This document shows, one piece after another, positions 11,643 through 22,945 of a DNA stretch of 64,000 nt. The stretch lies in assembly GCF_039555335.1 (NCBI RefSeq), contig NW_027305510.1, positions 310,001-374,000 of the forward strand. Reading direction: 5' to 3'. Below the pieces are notes generated by a model. It worked only from the letters and a program-made list of their open reading frames with translations, was not told where the DNA came from and ran no database searches. The translations under genes and the position numbers were made by a program. Origin of the DNA: Amphiura filiformis (taxonomy: Eukaryota > Echinodermata > Ophiuroidea > Amphilepidida > Amphiuridae). Each line of letters begins with the position of its first letter. Within the stretch, counting starts at the first letter, position 1.

Positions 11643-11790
11643 GCAGTTTCAAGATCCATGTACACTGCTATGGCAGTTTCAAGCTCCATGTACACTGCTA
11701 TGGCAGTTTCAAGCTCCATGTACACTGCTATGGCAGTTTCAAGATCCATGTACACTGCTATGGCAGTTTCAAGCTCTATGTTTACGTGTC
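11643..11790. repeat. 30-bp minisatellite, five units
   Basis: Unit CAGTTTCAAGCTCCATGTAC followed by ACTGCTATGG, at 11645, 11675, 11705, 11735 and a diverged last copy at 11765. A single relative lies at 6181 in the matching position upstream of copy 1, so the array expanded only at copy 2. Confidence 0.92.
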
Positions 11791-11814
11791 TATTATGTAA
11801 GCTAGCATAGACGT

Positions 11815-11837
11815 CATTCCTGTGCAGTATTTGTAAG
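11815..11837 (+). promoter_or_regulatory. Candidate leader-exon end of F-box copy 2
   Basis: GCAGTATTTGTAAG followed by GTAATTA at 11824-11844 repeats the candidate donor upstream of copy 1. Further copies occur at about 12055-12067 (TTATAAG|GTAATT) and 12505-12521. The matching acceptor TTCTTTCAG precedes 12645, 28 bp before the start codon. Confidence 0.3.
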
Positions 11838-11884
11838 GTAATTAATTTATGTGTATTTTTTTAAAAGCAGCATATTTTAATATT

Positions 11885-11944
11885 ATGTTACTTTATTACC
11901 ATATAATTGTATTAAAATACAATTATATGGTAATAAAGTAACAT
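11885..11944. repeat. Perfect palindrome, 29-bp arms
   Basis: ATGTTACTTTATTACCATAT and the rest of the arm (11885-11913) are exactly mirrored at 11916-11944 with a 2-nt centre. Perfect short-spaced palindromes are unstable, which suggests a recent origin or an assembly effect. Confidence 0.95.
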
Positions 11945-12199
11945 ACAATATTTTCCTTAGCATACATGCAATACGTATAATAGTATGCCAAACGTAAACA
12001 CGCTTCGTGTTTACGGGCGCTTATTATGTACGCATTATTATGTAGCATAGACGTCATTCCTGTGTAGTATTTATAAGGTAATTAATTTCTGTGTATTAAA
12101 AAAAAAAGCAGCATGCTTTGACGTAAATAGTATTAATGCAATTATTATGGTAATAAATTAACGTACAATATTTACTTCGCATACATGTAGTACACAAGC

Positions 12200-12365
12200 T
12201 ATTTCTTATCATAACTCCAATTACCTCGTTAATTTATGTTTTCATACCATTTCAATGGAGTGCCTTTGAATTTCATTTTGCTTATAATACCTGTTTTTTG
12301 TATTTATGGTTGTTCTCTAATGTGCATGTAATTTCCAGTAATGGATTAATAAAGATTAACCCGAC
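12200..12365 (+). mobile_element. Possible LINE 3' end
   Basis: The ending AATGGATTAATAAAGATTAA followed by CCCGACTTGACT resembles LINE 3' tails that stop in short repeats. No coding sequence remains. This is a pattern-based guess. Confidence 0.3.
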
Positions 12366-12672
12366 TTGACTAGTACATGCATGCCAAGAGTAAATAAACT
12401 CATGTTGCAATTATTTTCTTTTCACATCTCGAATAAATCTTGAACGTTTATAAACCCACACGGTATTGACAGTGTTAGATAATAGATTATTAATGTACCG
12501 GTAGTGCAGTATTTGTAATAGGTAATTATAATTATCAGTATATTATTAGAACGTAGCATGAATTAACCAATGTACGATAATATTATGTTTAGGCTATTAA
12601 TCAAGTTAATCTTAATATCATACGTTTGAATATTATTCTTTCAGATCTACATAAATCGTATATTCCATCACA

Positions 12673-14876
12673 ATGGCGGATATTGATATACTTATCATCG
12701 ACGAGTTGCTCATAATTTTTAATTTGTTATCGCTGTATGATAAGCTTATGGCAATGAGGTAAAACATGCTCTCATAAATATCAATAAACAGTACGTGCGC
12801 GTGTCTAGTATGTGTATACACGCACTGTGTGTTATGGCAGGACTTGAAGTATTATTGAAATATAAGTATTCCTGTTCATATCTCTGTAATCAAACATTGC
12901 ATTCGCTTTTCAATAGTGAGCTAAGGGTAGCCTAAAAGGCAGAAAAGACAAAAAGACAGAACAATTTGGAGTAATTAATTGACAGGAAGTTATAGGAGTT
13001 GTTTTGTTTGCTGTTTCTGTGTGCATGTTCTCATCATTGATGGTTTGGTGGACTGTCATGAAACATGATGGATCATAAAAAGAGTGATCCTAAAATGCCA
13101 CCACCCAAACTAATTACAAGGCATCTTCTGCATAGAAGCTGGCTTTCCCTTTAAGGGGAGTTTTTATTATGACTAACATGTAAAATGTGCATAGTACAGT
13201 GTGCCGTGCTATCTACTCCTAAATACAGCGTGTTTGCAAAATATGCGCACAGTGTGTGTTGTAATCTACTTAGCAGAGTTGACATGGTCGTGGACATGTG
13301 TTATGATCTAAGTGTTCTGTTTTGTTACATTACTCTTCAGATCTCTGTGATTTCTGTGACCAAACTAACCTACTTGTGACTAACATGAACAAAATAGCAG
13401 TATAGGCGTGGTATAATATATGTTGCTATCTACCTCTTTCATTTGACTCACAATGTTCTCCATGTATGTTGCTTTTTATGAGCTGTCAAATTATGAAATA
13501 AATTAAATGATATTAATCACTCCCTTTCTGTGAAATGATATAATAAAATGTTTCCATTCGTCATATCATTTATTTTTCACAGGGTGTGCAAGAAATGGCA
13601 CTATATCGTCAGAGACACGCACGCCTGGAAAGTCATTGATTTTCGTGACAAAGGTCCAGTGATCACAGCGAATTATAGGACATTTTGGAACCGATACGTA
13701 ACAGAATCAGGTCAAAATGTGCTCACATTCCGCGACAGTTTTATAGACTGGGATCTTCAAAGTGATGTTGTCAAGAGATGGGAATTCTCAAGGAATCCAC
13801 GCGATGTCTTATCATTCCTGTGCGTATTTGCTGGCGTTGCATTGCGGGAGATTTACCTGACTGTAACGAGTGGTAAAATTGTGGAATTCCTTCGAAGAAT
13901 TTGTCCTAATATAATTACATTTTATTCAAGCCCGTCATTCTCCTGGAAAAAACTCGAAACCTGCATTGATATTGATGACGTCATAAAGAGAAGGCTCCAT
14001 CTCCCTGTCAAACTGAAGCGATTAGGCCTGTTTGAGATCAACACTTACCGCCCTGGCGCTGATTATTTGTGGTCGCCGCCGGGACCTTACCATATGAAGT
14101 ATGTCCAGGATGCCAAGCTCAATGAACGAATATTATCAATTATTGCTAGTGATTGTGCTGAATTGCAAAGCATATTTCTTAGCAATTTTAAACTTTCTTC
14201 AACAGGAATGCGTCATTTAGTTAAGATACCTAATTTGCGAGAAATTGAATTGTCTTCCTGTAGCTACTCTGGGCGCTCTACAGACACTATATATTCATCA
14301 GAATTTGACGATATTCTTACTAATTCGATTGGGGTTTTAAGAAACCTGACTCGATTTAGAATTGATAAAGAACATTTGAGTAATTGGCGGGGTAATTGGG
14401 CACTACTTAATAGAACCTGGGCCCAATATCAATGGCAACTGCTATGCGGTGGACCGGATTTGTCTAATTTTCTAGGCTGCATTGGAGGATGGGAAAATCT
14501 GCGAGAATTATCATTAATACAGGTAACCTTTTCAGAAGATGCATTTGAGAAGATGATATCTGGGTTGGTGAATCTACAGAAGCTTGAATTAGGCTCACCT
14601 TCCGTCACATCACATGTAGTAACTCTTATTGGTATTCATGGAATAAAATTAGAATCATTACAACTAATTAGAGAGGGGATATATTCTGGAAAAAGTTTGC
14701 TGTCTTTATGTCATCATCAAACTTTAGAAATACTGGAAGTCCAATACAGGCGGGGACCATCCCGAGAGTCTGAATGTCAATGGCTTCACCGAGTATTCAG
14801 TATGCTAACGACCTTACCAAGAATACATCATGTCAAGCTTTGTCAAAGGTATATTTCCGGTCATTCAATCGGCTGA
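12673..14876 (+). CDS. F-box/LRR protein, copy 2 (C-terminus altered)
   Basis: Exon 1 (12673-12758) encodes MADIDILIIDELLIIFNLLS through KLMAM and ends AG|gtaaaac. Exon 2 runs 13583-14876 after TTTTTCACAG. The predicted protein is about 459 residues: an F-box across the splice (RVCKKWHYIVRDTHAWKVID), then LRR-like segments (LREIELSSC, LTRFRID, LRELSLIQV, LQKLELGSP, LEILEVQYR). Expected role: substrate receptor of an SCF ubiquitin ligase. Near 14840 a net loss of 26 bp relative to copy 1 shifts the frame, so translation ends at SGHSIG. The ancestral frame continues to a stop at 14965-14967 and still encodes the basic KKSFKRLF-type tail. The gene is probably translatable but lacks that tail. 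AATAAA occurs near 15072. Confidence 0.85.
12759..13582 (+). other. Intron of F-box copy 2
   Basis: An 824-bp intron with GTAAAA donor and TTTTTCACAG acceptor. It shares short words with the intron of copy 1 (GTACAGTGTG, TGTTGCTATCTACC). No nested gene. Confidence 0.7.
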
Positions 14877-15142
14877 GATTGAGGTAATTGAAAAACAAGA
14901 ATTCAAACATAAAAAACAAACTAAACTTTTTACCAAAAAATCTTTTAAAAGGCTATTTACACGTTGAAGTTGTAACGCTCTCTGAAAAAGGAGAACGTCA
15001 TAACCAAATTGACTCATTGTCTATGGAACGCCTGCCAGTTATAATAATTATTAGAGTATTACTATGCAAGTAATAACAATAAATGACGATACTTACTACT
15101 TAATGGTAATTCGTAAATTATAGACCAATTACACTGTACATA

Positions 15143-15416
15143 TCGTCAGCCTGCTACGCTAATTGCCTAAGTAATTTTTTTGTAATTTATTGAGAACAAA
15201 GTACACACTATAATGGTTCAAGCATGCATTTAAACATGTTTATTCACCAATCTTTGCACAAGAACAAAATAATGATCATGATGCAAATGAAAGGGAATAA
15301 TCCAAAATAATTAGGGTGGTTTAGTAACTAATGCATGCTTGAACCACATTTTGTACTTTGTTCTAAAAATTACAACAACAAAAATGACTTAGGCAATTCG
15401 CGTAGCAGGCTGACGA
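15143..15416. mobile_element. Tc1/mariner-type MITE behind F-box copy 2
   Basis: Ends TCGTCAGCCTGCTACGC and GCGTAGCAGGCTGACGA with TA on both sides (15141-15142, 15417-15418). Arms are about 90 bp. The flanks (GAAATACACCATGATATTAG) match DNA behind copy 1 near 10475 (GATACACCCTGATATTAG), where no element is present, so it was inserted after the genes duplicated. Confidence 0.9.
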
Positions 15417-15697
15417 TATAGAAATACACCATGATATTAGCTGGGGTGTATTTCACTAAAATTTAAACATTCGTAAGTCAAGTAAACGTTCGCCAGTTAC
15501 GAATACACCTTTTACTAGACTTAACTTTACGAAGGGCCCCTGTAGTAACGCCATATTACTCACAAAGATGCCAATCGTAAATCATTTCAATGAAATTGAT
15601 TCTACGATGTGTCGTATGTTACGATTTTGAGACTTACGAAGCCTTCGAACATGTCGAACGTGCTTTATATGCATTGTACATGTGATGGGAAGTAATA

Positions 15698-16175
15698 CAT
15701 TGGTAGAGCACCAGCGCAGTCACCTTCGGAGCCTTATTTCACCTTATACAGATGAGCACTCCATTATAATGCCTCTTTGATGGTGTCTTGGGAAGTATTT
15801 CTTGAACTGCATATCTCCTTGTCTTGGGTAGGCATCAATCAATTCTCTGAGGTCTCTGGACTTAGGATCAGACTCTGGTGGGTTAAACCGGTTTTAAGGG
15901 ATCCCAACCGTCCCGCTCCCCCCAGAGATACGATTTAATTAAACCATCATCAGAGATTGGGCTAGGAACAGCTGGTATGAGTGGCGTAAACCAGCGTGCT
16001 AAGTCAATGCCCCTATATTACCCAGCAGACCCTTGAGCTAGAGTCAGCTGAGCAGAGCTTGCACTGCTGGAACTGGAACCTACCCTTACTATCAGTTGTA
16101 GGGGTAGTTTATTGGTAGATCACCAGCGCGGTCATCTTCAGAGTCTAATTTCACCCTTCTTAAGATAAGCACTGT
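15698..16175. repeat. Direct repeats with tRNA A-box-like word
   Basis: ATTGGTAGAGCACCAGCGC at about 15698 recurs as ATTGGTAGATCACCAGCGC at about 16111, each followed by (C/G)GTCA(C/T)CTTC and a related tail. GGTAGAGCACC resembles the D-arm/A box of tRNA genes, so this may be SINE- or LINE-derived; no B box was recognised. The interval holds no coding exon. Confidence 0.5.
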
Positions 16176-17349
16176 GTAGTTCTCTCTTGGAAGATGACAA
16201 AATTGGAACAACCACCTTGTTGCAGTCTAACTAACAAACGAACAAGATCAGCTTGTTACACTAGCAAGTGCCACACCGTTGCAACGGTACACCCGGGGTG
16301 ATATAAGGCAGCAGACAGGATTAGTGTATACAGGGTGTCCCAGAAAAAGTACCGAGCTAGTACAATTGAACGTAAGTCGAGAAATAGACATCAGAATCAA
16401 AAAAATAAAAATGTAGCGCATAGCTTATTTTGTTGTGCATCACATACGAAATTTGTATTTGATTCGGTTGACTGGTTGCGAAGAAATGAACGATTACATA
16501 ATGTTTGCATCAATTAAGTTCATTCCAAGTTTGATCAACAGACGCTTTTTTCATACTCGCTCACCGCTGCCTAAAGTGTGTGTGTCTCATTAAATTTAGT
16601 CCTTATTATCTATTTTATAATCGGACGGTGTTATGTCATTCATGCTTTCACTGAAGATGAATAAAAGTTTGTCCGTAAAACTTTCTGCAATTGGAAGCTT
16701 TGCACCTTTAATTCTTCATGTTGTGCAAATATGTTATATTTTAACTTTCCAAAGAACATTTGAGACAAGAATAACAATGATCAAGTGCTTACAGCTTTAC
16801 GTGTGATTTTTGATACGATGCAACATCATTACTGTTAAAGTTTTAGATTTAAACTTTGCATTACAATTTCTTGGAAATATTCCAAAAACATTAATGTGTG
16901 TGAGAAATTTTTAAGCCAGCTGGAATTCTTTATGCAATAATTCTTTATGCAACATTAACGAAAAATATATATTTACAAGTACCGAGCATCATCTTACATG
17001 CAAGCTTTCATTTTCAATATCGTGCAGGTTTTCAAATTTGAACAAAACCTAATTAAATGTTTTGCAAGAAACAGATTGTTTAAGAAGAACGAGGATTTCA
17101 CGGAAGCAAATATGAAGCCCATTGACAGTTAACAACTAGTGTGCATTATGTTGAACGATCTTTCTTTCAAACTTGGAATGAAGTGAATTGACACATGCGT
17201 TATGTAATCGCTCATTTCTTGGCGTATAAGATGCAGAATAAGATGGGCTACACGCTGGTGTTTAGATTTTTGATTCTGATGTCTATTTCTTGACTTACGT
17301 TCAAATTTGTTCGCCCGGTAGCTATGAAAATTGTCGTTTAGGAATATTT

Positions 17350-17630
17350 CGAGGGCTTAGAGCAAGAACTAGCTATGTCCACAATTACATGTTACTCAAT
17401 TCGGCAACAAATGGATGGTCAACTCTGCCCTCCATAATAACTGCAAGTGACTTTGGGGTATATGCATGGTCACTTAAACAGTTAGCATGGTTAGTTAGAC
17501 ACAAGTGACCATGTACACACCCCCAAAGTCACTTACATTATATTATAGAGGGCAGAATTAACCGTCCATTTGTTGCCGAAATGAGTAACATGTAATTGTG
17601 GATATAGCTAGCTCTTACTTTAAGCCCTCG
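17350..17630. mobile_element. Nested MITE, ATTT target duplication
   Basis: Ends CGAGGGCTTA and TAAGCCCTCG, flanked by ATTT at 17346-17349 and 17631-17634. Arms of about 135 bp share TCCACAATTACATGTTACTC. It sits in the centre of the 3-kb palindrome. Confidence 0.85.
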
Positions 17631-17689
17631 ATTTATAAGTGTCACTTGGCATAATTAGGTCTGAGTGTCCTGTGCTGGTTCGTCTTCTT

Positions 17690-18400
17690 TATCTTCACAT
17701 GGAGACGGTTTCCAGAATGTCGGAATGCTTTGCTTTGACGGCATAACCATAACACATAGCTGGTTCTGAGTGCTGTTTTAGAAGCCACATCCATGATGTT
17801 ACCTCTCTTCCCACTTGGTACTCCGAGAGCAGCGATGCATTTTGACAGCGATGTGTTGTAAATACCTCTGCTTCCAATTTCATTAGGGAAGTAGGGCGTA
17901 CACCATGCCCTATTTTCCCAGTCGGCTACAAGATCTTGGTATTTGGTTTCCTTTTTGCATTGGCATTTGACAGGTTTTCTTGCATTGGGACTGTAAGTTC
18001 AATGATGATAAATGTTTTGATCCTTTCAAAATAGATTGTAATATCAGGACGTTTTGCAGTCTCTGTGATATGGGAGGAAATACTACTTGCTTATGTTCCT
18101 CATCCATCAGAAATTCCCAGTCATTGGCCTTCTGTAAGAGGTTTGTTGAATCTCTTTTTGGAAGAGGCAGTGCTGGATTCCGGTAGGTTACACCATCTGC
18201 AGTGCGGAATTTGACAGTAGTCATGTAGTTGGTATCATCTGGAGGGGTGTACGACTTCTGATTTGCCTCTTCAACGAAGGGCATTATGCCATTGCTACAG
18301 CTTTCAGTGTCTGATCATGTATCCAATTGTATCTACCACTCTGCAGAGAATAGTTGTGTCTGTTTGAAGTCATTATTAATAAAAGAGTAACAGTGTGGAT
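17690..18400 (-). pseudogene. LINE fragment: restriction-like endonuclease end of Pol
   Basis: Reading the minus strand across at least three frameshifts gives an ordered set of motifs: RYNWIHDQTLKAVAMA, then DWEFLMDEEHKQVVFPP, then RPDITIYFERIKTF followed by IIIELTVPMQEN, then KYQDLVADWENRAWCTPYFP and EIGSRGIYNTSL, then a Trp/Leu-rich end (SYVLWLCRQSKAF). The RPD...ELTVP...KY arrangement is the PD-(D/E)XK-like nuclease C-terminal to reverse transcriptase in R2/NeSL-type non-LTR retrotransposons. Only this tail is present, it is broken, and it lies in the loop of the 3-kb palindrome. Assignment rests on motif recall, not a search. Confidence 0.65.
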
Positions 18401-19642
18401 ATAGGTTGTCCAAAAATCCAAAAATCTAAACATCAGTGTATAGCCCATCTTATTCTGCATCTTATACGACAAATTTACTGGAATCTGTTGACTGATTGCG
18501 AAGAATTGAGCGATTACATAACGCATGCGTCAATTCACTTCATTCCAAGTTTGAAAGAAAGATCATTCAACACAATTCGCACTAGTAGTTATCTGTCAAT
18601 GGGCTTCATATTGTGTTCTGTGAACTCCTTTTCGTTCTTTTAAACAATCTGTTTCTTGCAAAACATTTATTAGGTTTTGTTCAAATTTGAAAACCTACAC
18701 GATATTGCAAATGACAGCTTGCATGTAAGATGATGCTCGGTACTTGTAAATACAGAACTATTGCATAAAGAATTCCAGCTGGCTTTAAAAAAATCTCATA
18801 CACATTAATGTTTTTGGAATATTTCCAAGAAATTGTGATACAAAGTTTAAAAATTTCAATATCAATATTGTATGCTATCAAAAATCACACGTAAAGCTGT
18901 AAGCACTTGATCATTGTCATAATGTTCTTCGAAAAGTTAAAATATAATATATTTGCACAACCTAAAGAATTAAAGGTGCAAAGCTTCCAATTGCAGAAAT
19001 CAAAGTTTTCTCGGACAAACTGATATTCATCTTCAGTGAAAACATAATACCGTCGGATTATAATATAGATAATGTGGACTAAATTTAACGAGATGCACAC
19101 ACTTTAGGAAGCGGTGAGCGAGTATGAAAAAAGCGCTTTTGATCAAACTTGGAATGAACTACATTAATGCGCGCATTATGTAATCGTTAATTTCTTCGCA
19201 ACCAGTCAACCGAATCAAATACAATTTTCGTATATGACGCGCGATAAAATAGACTGTGCGTTACATTTAAAATGTTTGGATTCTGGTGTCTATTTCTCGA
19301 CTTACGTTCAATTTTATTCACTCGGTAATTTTTTCTGGGACACCCTGTATCATGTATATAGTCATTATATTAGGACCGGTTTCTGACATAGGTTAAATTT
19401 AATAGTGATAAATGGGAAAAAATTGTTATTTTTTACTGATTACAACCTTACGATTATATCGTTCTATTTGAAGCAGTAGATGAATTTATTTATGAGCTCG
19501 AAATCAAAATGTGTCGATGGATGTGTCAATTAGTTATCATTTGATTAGGTAAGTGTGTACGTGGGAATGTCTGTTCATGTATATAAATCAACTATTTGTT
19601 GCATAGATTACGTGTACACGTCATAAATATGCACATAGAAAT

Positions 19643-19817
19643 TTCAAGGTTCATTTGTACAAATCCACAAATTTGGGGTGTTGTTACGTACATCAATGAC
19701 AGTTTTGTGCTAAGAGTTGGTCAGTCAATTTGAGAAAGTGCCAAGTCTTAGCACGAAACTGTCATTGAGGTACTATCATCAACAAATTTGTGGATTTGTT
19801 CAAAACAACCTTGAAAT
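19643..19817. repeat. Foldback, about 78-bp arms
   Basis: Arms share TTCAAGGTT, AAATCCACAAATTT, AATGACAGTTT and the complement of CTAAGA. Separation is about 20 bp. No coding sequence. Confidence 0.8.
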
Positions 19818-20138
19818 ATCTATTTACCGACGATCCTGATGAACTCATTTGCGGATGCACATACGAGTAGAAGCAGTTTGAACAATTGAATCCCGTACTT
19901 TATTATACACTATGTGAATGTGTGCTAAAATGTTTTATCTGAAGTTTTGATAATGAATATAAGATTTTCACTAAATCCACAATACTCGTAACTCCATGAA
20001 GAATAACATACCATACCAGTGGCAGTTTTTACAGATATTATTTTGATAAAACCTTGTTGACGAATAAATCGGTCATTTTTATTCTACAATATAGAAGACG
20101 ATGTTATCGACTTATGCTTTATATTACTGTAAAAGGGC

Positions 20139-20320
20139 TGTTCCAGTCGAAATCTATACACCCCCCCCCCATAGAAGATATGAGTTAAAATCTCCCACAG
20201 ATAGGGGTTGTAGATTCCTACCTATTCAGGTAGAATTTTAATTTTAAATTCACACTCCCTCTGTGGGAGATTAAGGTTACGTCTTCCATAGCGGTATCAA
20301 CTACCCCTTTGGATTTGTTT
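20139..20320. repeat. MITE-like inverted repeat with C tract
   Basis: The left arm GAAATCTATACACCCC through AAAATCTCCCACAG is mirrored, imperfectly, by CTGTGGGAGATTAAGGTTAC and GTCTTCCATAG downstream. It begins in CTGTTCCAGTC. It looks like a short non-autonomous DNA element; the termini are too eroded to fix a target duplication. Confidence 0.6.
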
Positions 20321-22396
20321 CTATATTTCACAAAGTATTTCTTCAATTGAAAATATTTTTGACATGCATCATCAGCAAACTCATAGCATCAACGAAACCA
20401 ATTTCATACGTGTAGTTGACTTCATGCATGCATGGGCACACATTAAATGAAAGAGTTCACTAATTCAGCAGTTGCACAAAGTTAATATGAAGCACTCAAT
20501 TATAATGCAAGTTTTTCTGATACGTGATGCGTGGTTATAATGTAATTGCTCGATTAGGCCAATCAAATTATAGAAAATCAGGGCTTAACCCACCACTGAT
20601 TGCAACAGAAACCATTTAACCAACAAATCTTTTCAGGAAAGTATATTAAAGGAAAATTGAAAAGTCCAAGTAATAGAACAGTGCCAAATTTGTATAAATC
20701 CAAAATGGCCGTTTATGCAGGAGTGAAATTTCAAAATTTTTCAAATCTTGTTTAAAACCTTACCAATGTCTTGCTCTTATCATATTAATTCCGAAAAAGT
20801 ATAGTTTGACCAGTCTCCCACATACAGTTCTTGAGTTAGAGGCAAAATGTTCAAAGGTCATATTTTATGGTTCACGTCCAGTCGTAAACAACCGAAATAT
20901 TCTTCAATTTTAATCCAACAGGTCTCAAATTGTTCCTTTGGCAAAAATATATCAAAATAAGAAAAGTTGTATTGTGTTGGATATTTTGCTACATAGGTTC
21001 ATCACAAAATAGGTCAAGGTCAACAGGGCTTTTTGGATTTAAATCTAATGTGCCATATGTTACCAAGGTAATAAACCACCTGATATATGGCAAACTATTC
21101 TTTTTTGTGTTTCTGCAAGCGGAGCAATATAAACCATTTTTATCAAAATCAACATTTTCAATTTTGTCCCCTGTGGAATCCAAATTCAAGCCACTCAGGC
21201 TGAAGGCATATTGTTTTCAGAATTGAGTTATTATCAGGTTTATATAAAGTAAAAAACCCCATGTTTATAATTGATTTGGTTGCAAAGTTACAATATTTTT
21301 TATATGTTCATAGTCTAACTATCTGCGTGTTTACACTGAGCACTCTGTATTTTTACCCGGTATTACCTGGTAACCCACAATCCGATTCACTCAGCAACCA
21401 GCACGTTTCTACTGATGCTTAAAATAAGGGTTGTGGTGTGTACCGGAAGTACTGAAAATATATTCCTGACCCCAAGCTGCTTTCCCCAAGCTGCTTTTGT
21501 AATACATACAATGTACATAAAAGAAGTTCAACACCAGCAACCGTTAACCGTTGTGTTTCCACTGACAGAAATACCGTGTGTCACACCACATGATCTACCT
21601 CATTAGGTGGATCACGGTTGCCGGGTGTCCACATCGCATCACTCTGAACCGATCTGTTTCCACTGGGCACATTAACCGGTAACACTCTAAACCACATTAC
21701 CCGCCAACCGTTCCCGTGGCTGGAAAAAAATTGGGTCAACCTTTTCGGGCTGTTACTCCAAGGGGCGGCAAAATTTACATTTTCTGAGCCCCCCGGGGTA
21801 GGAGCGGCCACGGTACGCCACTGAGCATGGCAGCGACCAGTATCTTGATCAGCTATCCAGTTACTACCACACATATGAAAACTAATTCCGGCCGTACCGT
21901 GCATGTACGGTAAAGCAACAACCAATCGGCATTCGGAAAATCATTGACCCAATGACGTCATCGTCACATTTCCATTGACAAATTTCTAAAATGTACAAGC
22001 TAAAATAATCGTGACATGTACTGTCTGGAAATTACTACTCACATTGCATAACTTCTAAATTATTGGTTTATTTACGTGATGAGAAGGGCTGATTTCTCGG
22101 TAAAGTGCCTCGTTAAAATCCGCAAAGGGAAAAAAGGATTTTATAAACTATTTTATATCGGCATTTTCAGGAAACTCTCGGAAGACTGGTGAGCTCTTAT
22201 AATAGTTCAATAGCATGAGTTTTAATTGCAGAATTTGACCTTGTTTATTTATCAATATCAATGTAGATTGTCATTAACCCAGCGTATTGTCGTTGTATTG
22301 AATGCACTGAGTCTTCTGCGGGTGCTTTGCAATTGTTTCGGATATGTTGTTTATGTTGACATCCTCAATACATCTTTCGTATGATCAATACGCGCG
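20321..22396. other. No gene recognised
   Basis: AT-rich to about 21300, then a somewhat more GC-rich stretch (21350-21950) with repeated CCGGTAA/TTACCGG-type words, which looks repeat-derived. No splice-bounded exon could be supported. Confidence 0.45.
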
Positions 22397-22419
22397 GGTG
22401 TGTGTGTGTGTGTGTGTGT
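22397..22419. repeat. (GT)n microsatellite
   Basis: About 11 GT units. Confidence 0.9.
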
Positions 22420-22945
22420 CTGTGGGAATGGGGGGATGAATGGGCCCCCGGGGAATGTGCGTCATCTGTGCAGGCATTGATTCTTTTGCAAACGATCAGT
22501 CAGAGACAATAATACTGTACTTCATAGCAGGGAGTCATTCTTTATTCTCAAGTGCAAATATCAATATTTGAATAATTTAACAAAAATTTAAAGTTAACAT
22601 GAAAAGAAATCAACATGAAAGTTCATGAGTGATTTTCAAACATATTTGACTGCTGGATAAATATGCGTGGTGCAGTTTTGGAGCTTAGGCAATATGGCGA
22701 ATTACTTTGAAGTTGAGAATGGGTAAATTATACTGTGCCACACGTAGTAAAGCAGTTCCTATCGTTGCAACTGAATTGTTGTCCAAGATTCTGCTTTCTG
22801 AGTGGACTGAATCGGCAAATGAAAAAAACACGTTTATTTTATTCTCAAAAACACTGGGTGTTTGACATGAAAAATGTAAAATCGCATTTAATGAATTTAC
22901 GTTTAGTGTTTAACAGAATAAAACAATTATAAAATATAGGATACC

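Larger units (their letters stand above)
16331..19347. mobile_element. 3-kb palindromic mariner-like element with cargo
   Basis: The termini CAGGGTGTCCCAGAAAAA and its diverged complement TTTTTTCTGGGACACCCTG are flanked by TA (16329-16330, 19348-19349), typical of Tc1/mariner. Arms of about 1 kb (16331-17310 and 18390-19347) are inverted copies with many mismatches; shared words include TCGACTTACGTTCAA and GCATCATCTTACATGCAAGC. The 1.1-kb centre holds a smaller MITE (17350-17630) and a LINE endonuclease fragment (about 17690-18400). No transposase was found, so it depends on one encoded elsewhere. Confidence 0.85.

Noticed and set aside
21581-21925. 114-residue minus-strand frame in a GC-richer stretch
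   Set aside because: No recognisable domain, no conserved splice context, and the DNA looks repeat-derived.
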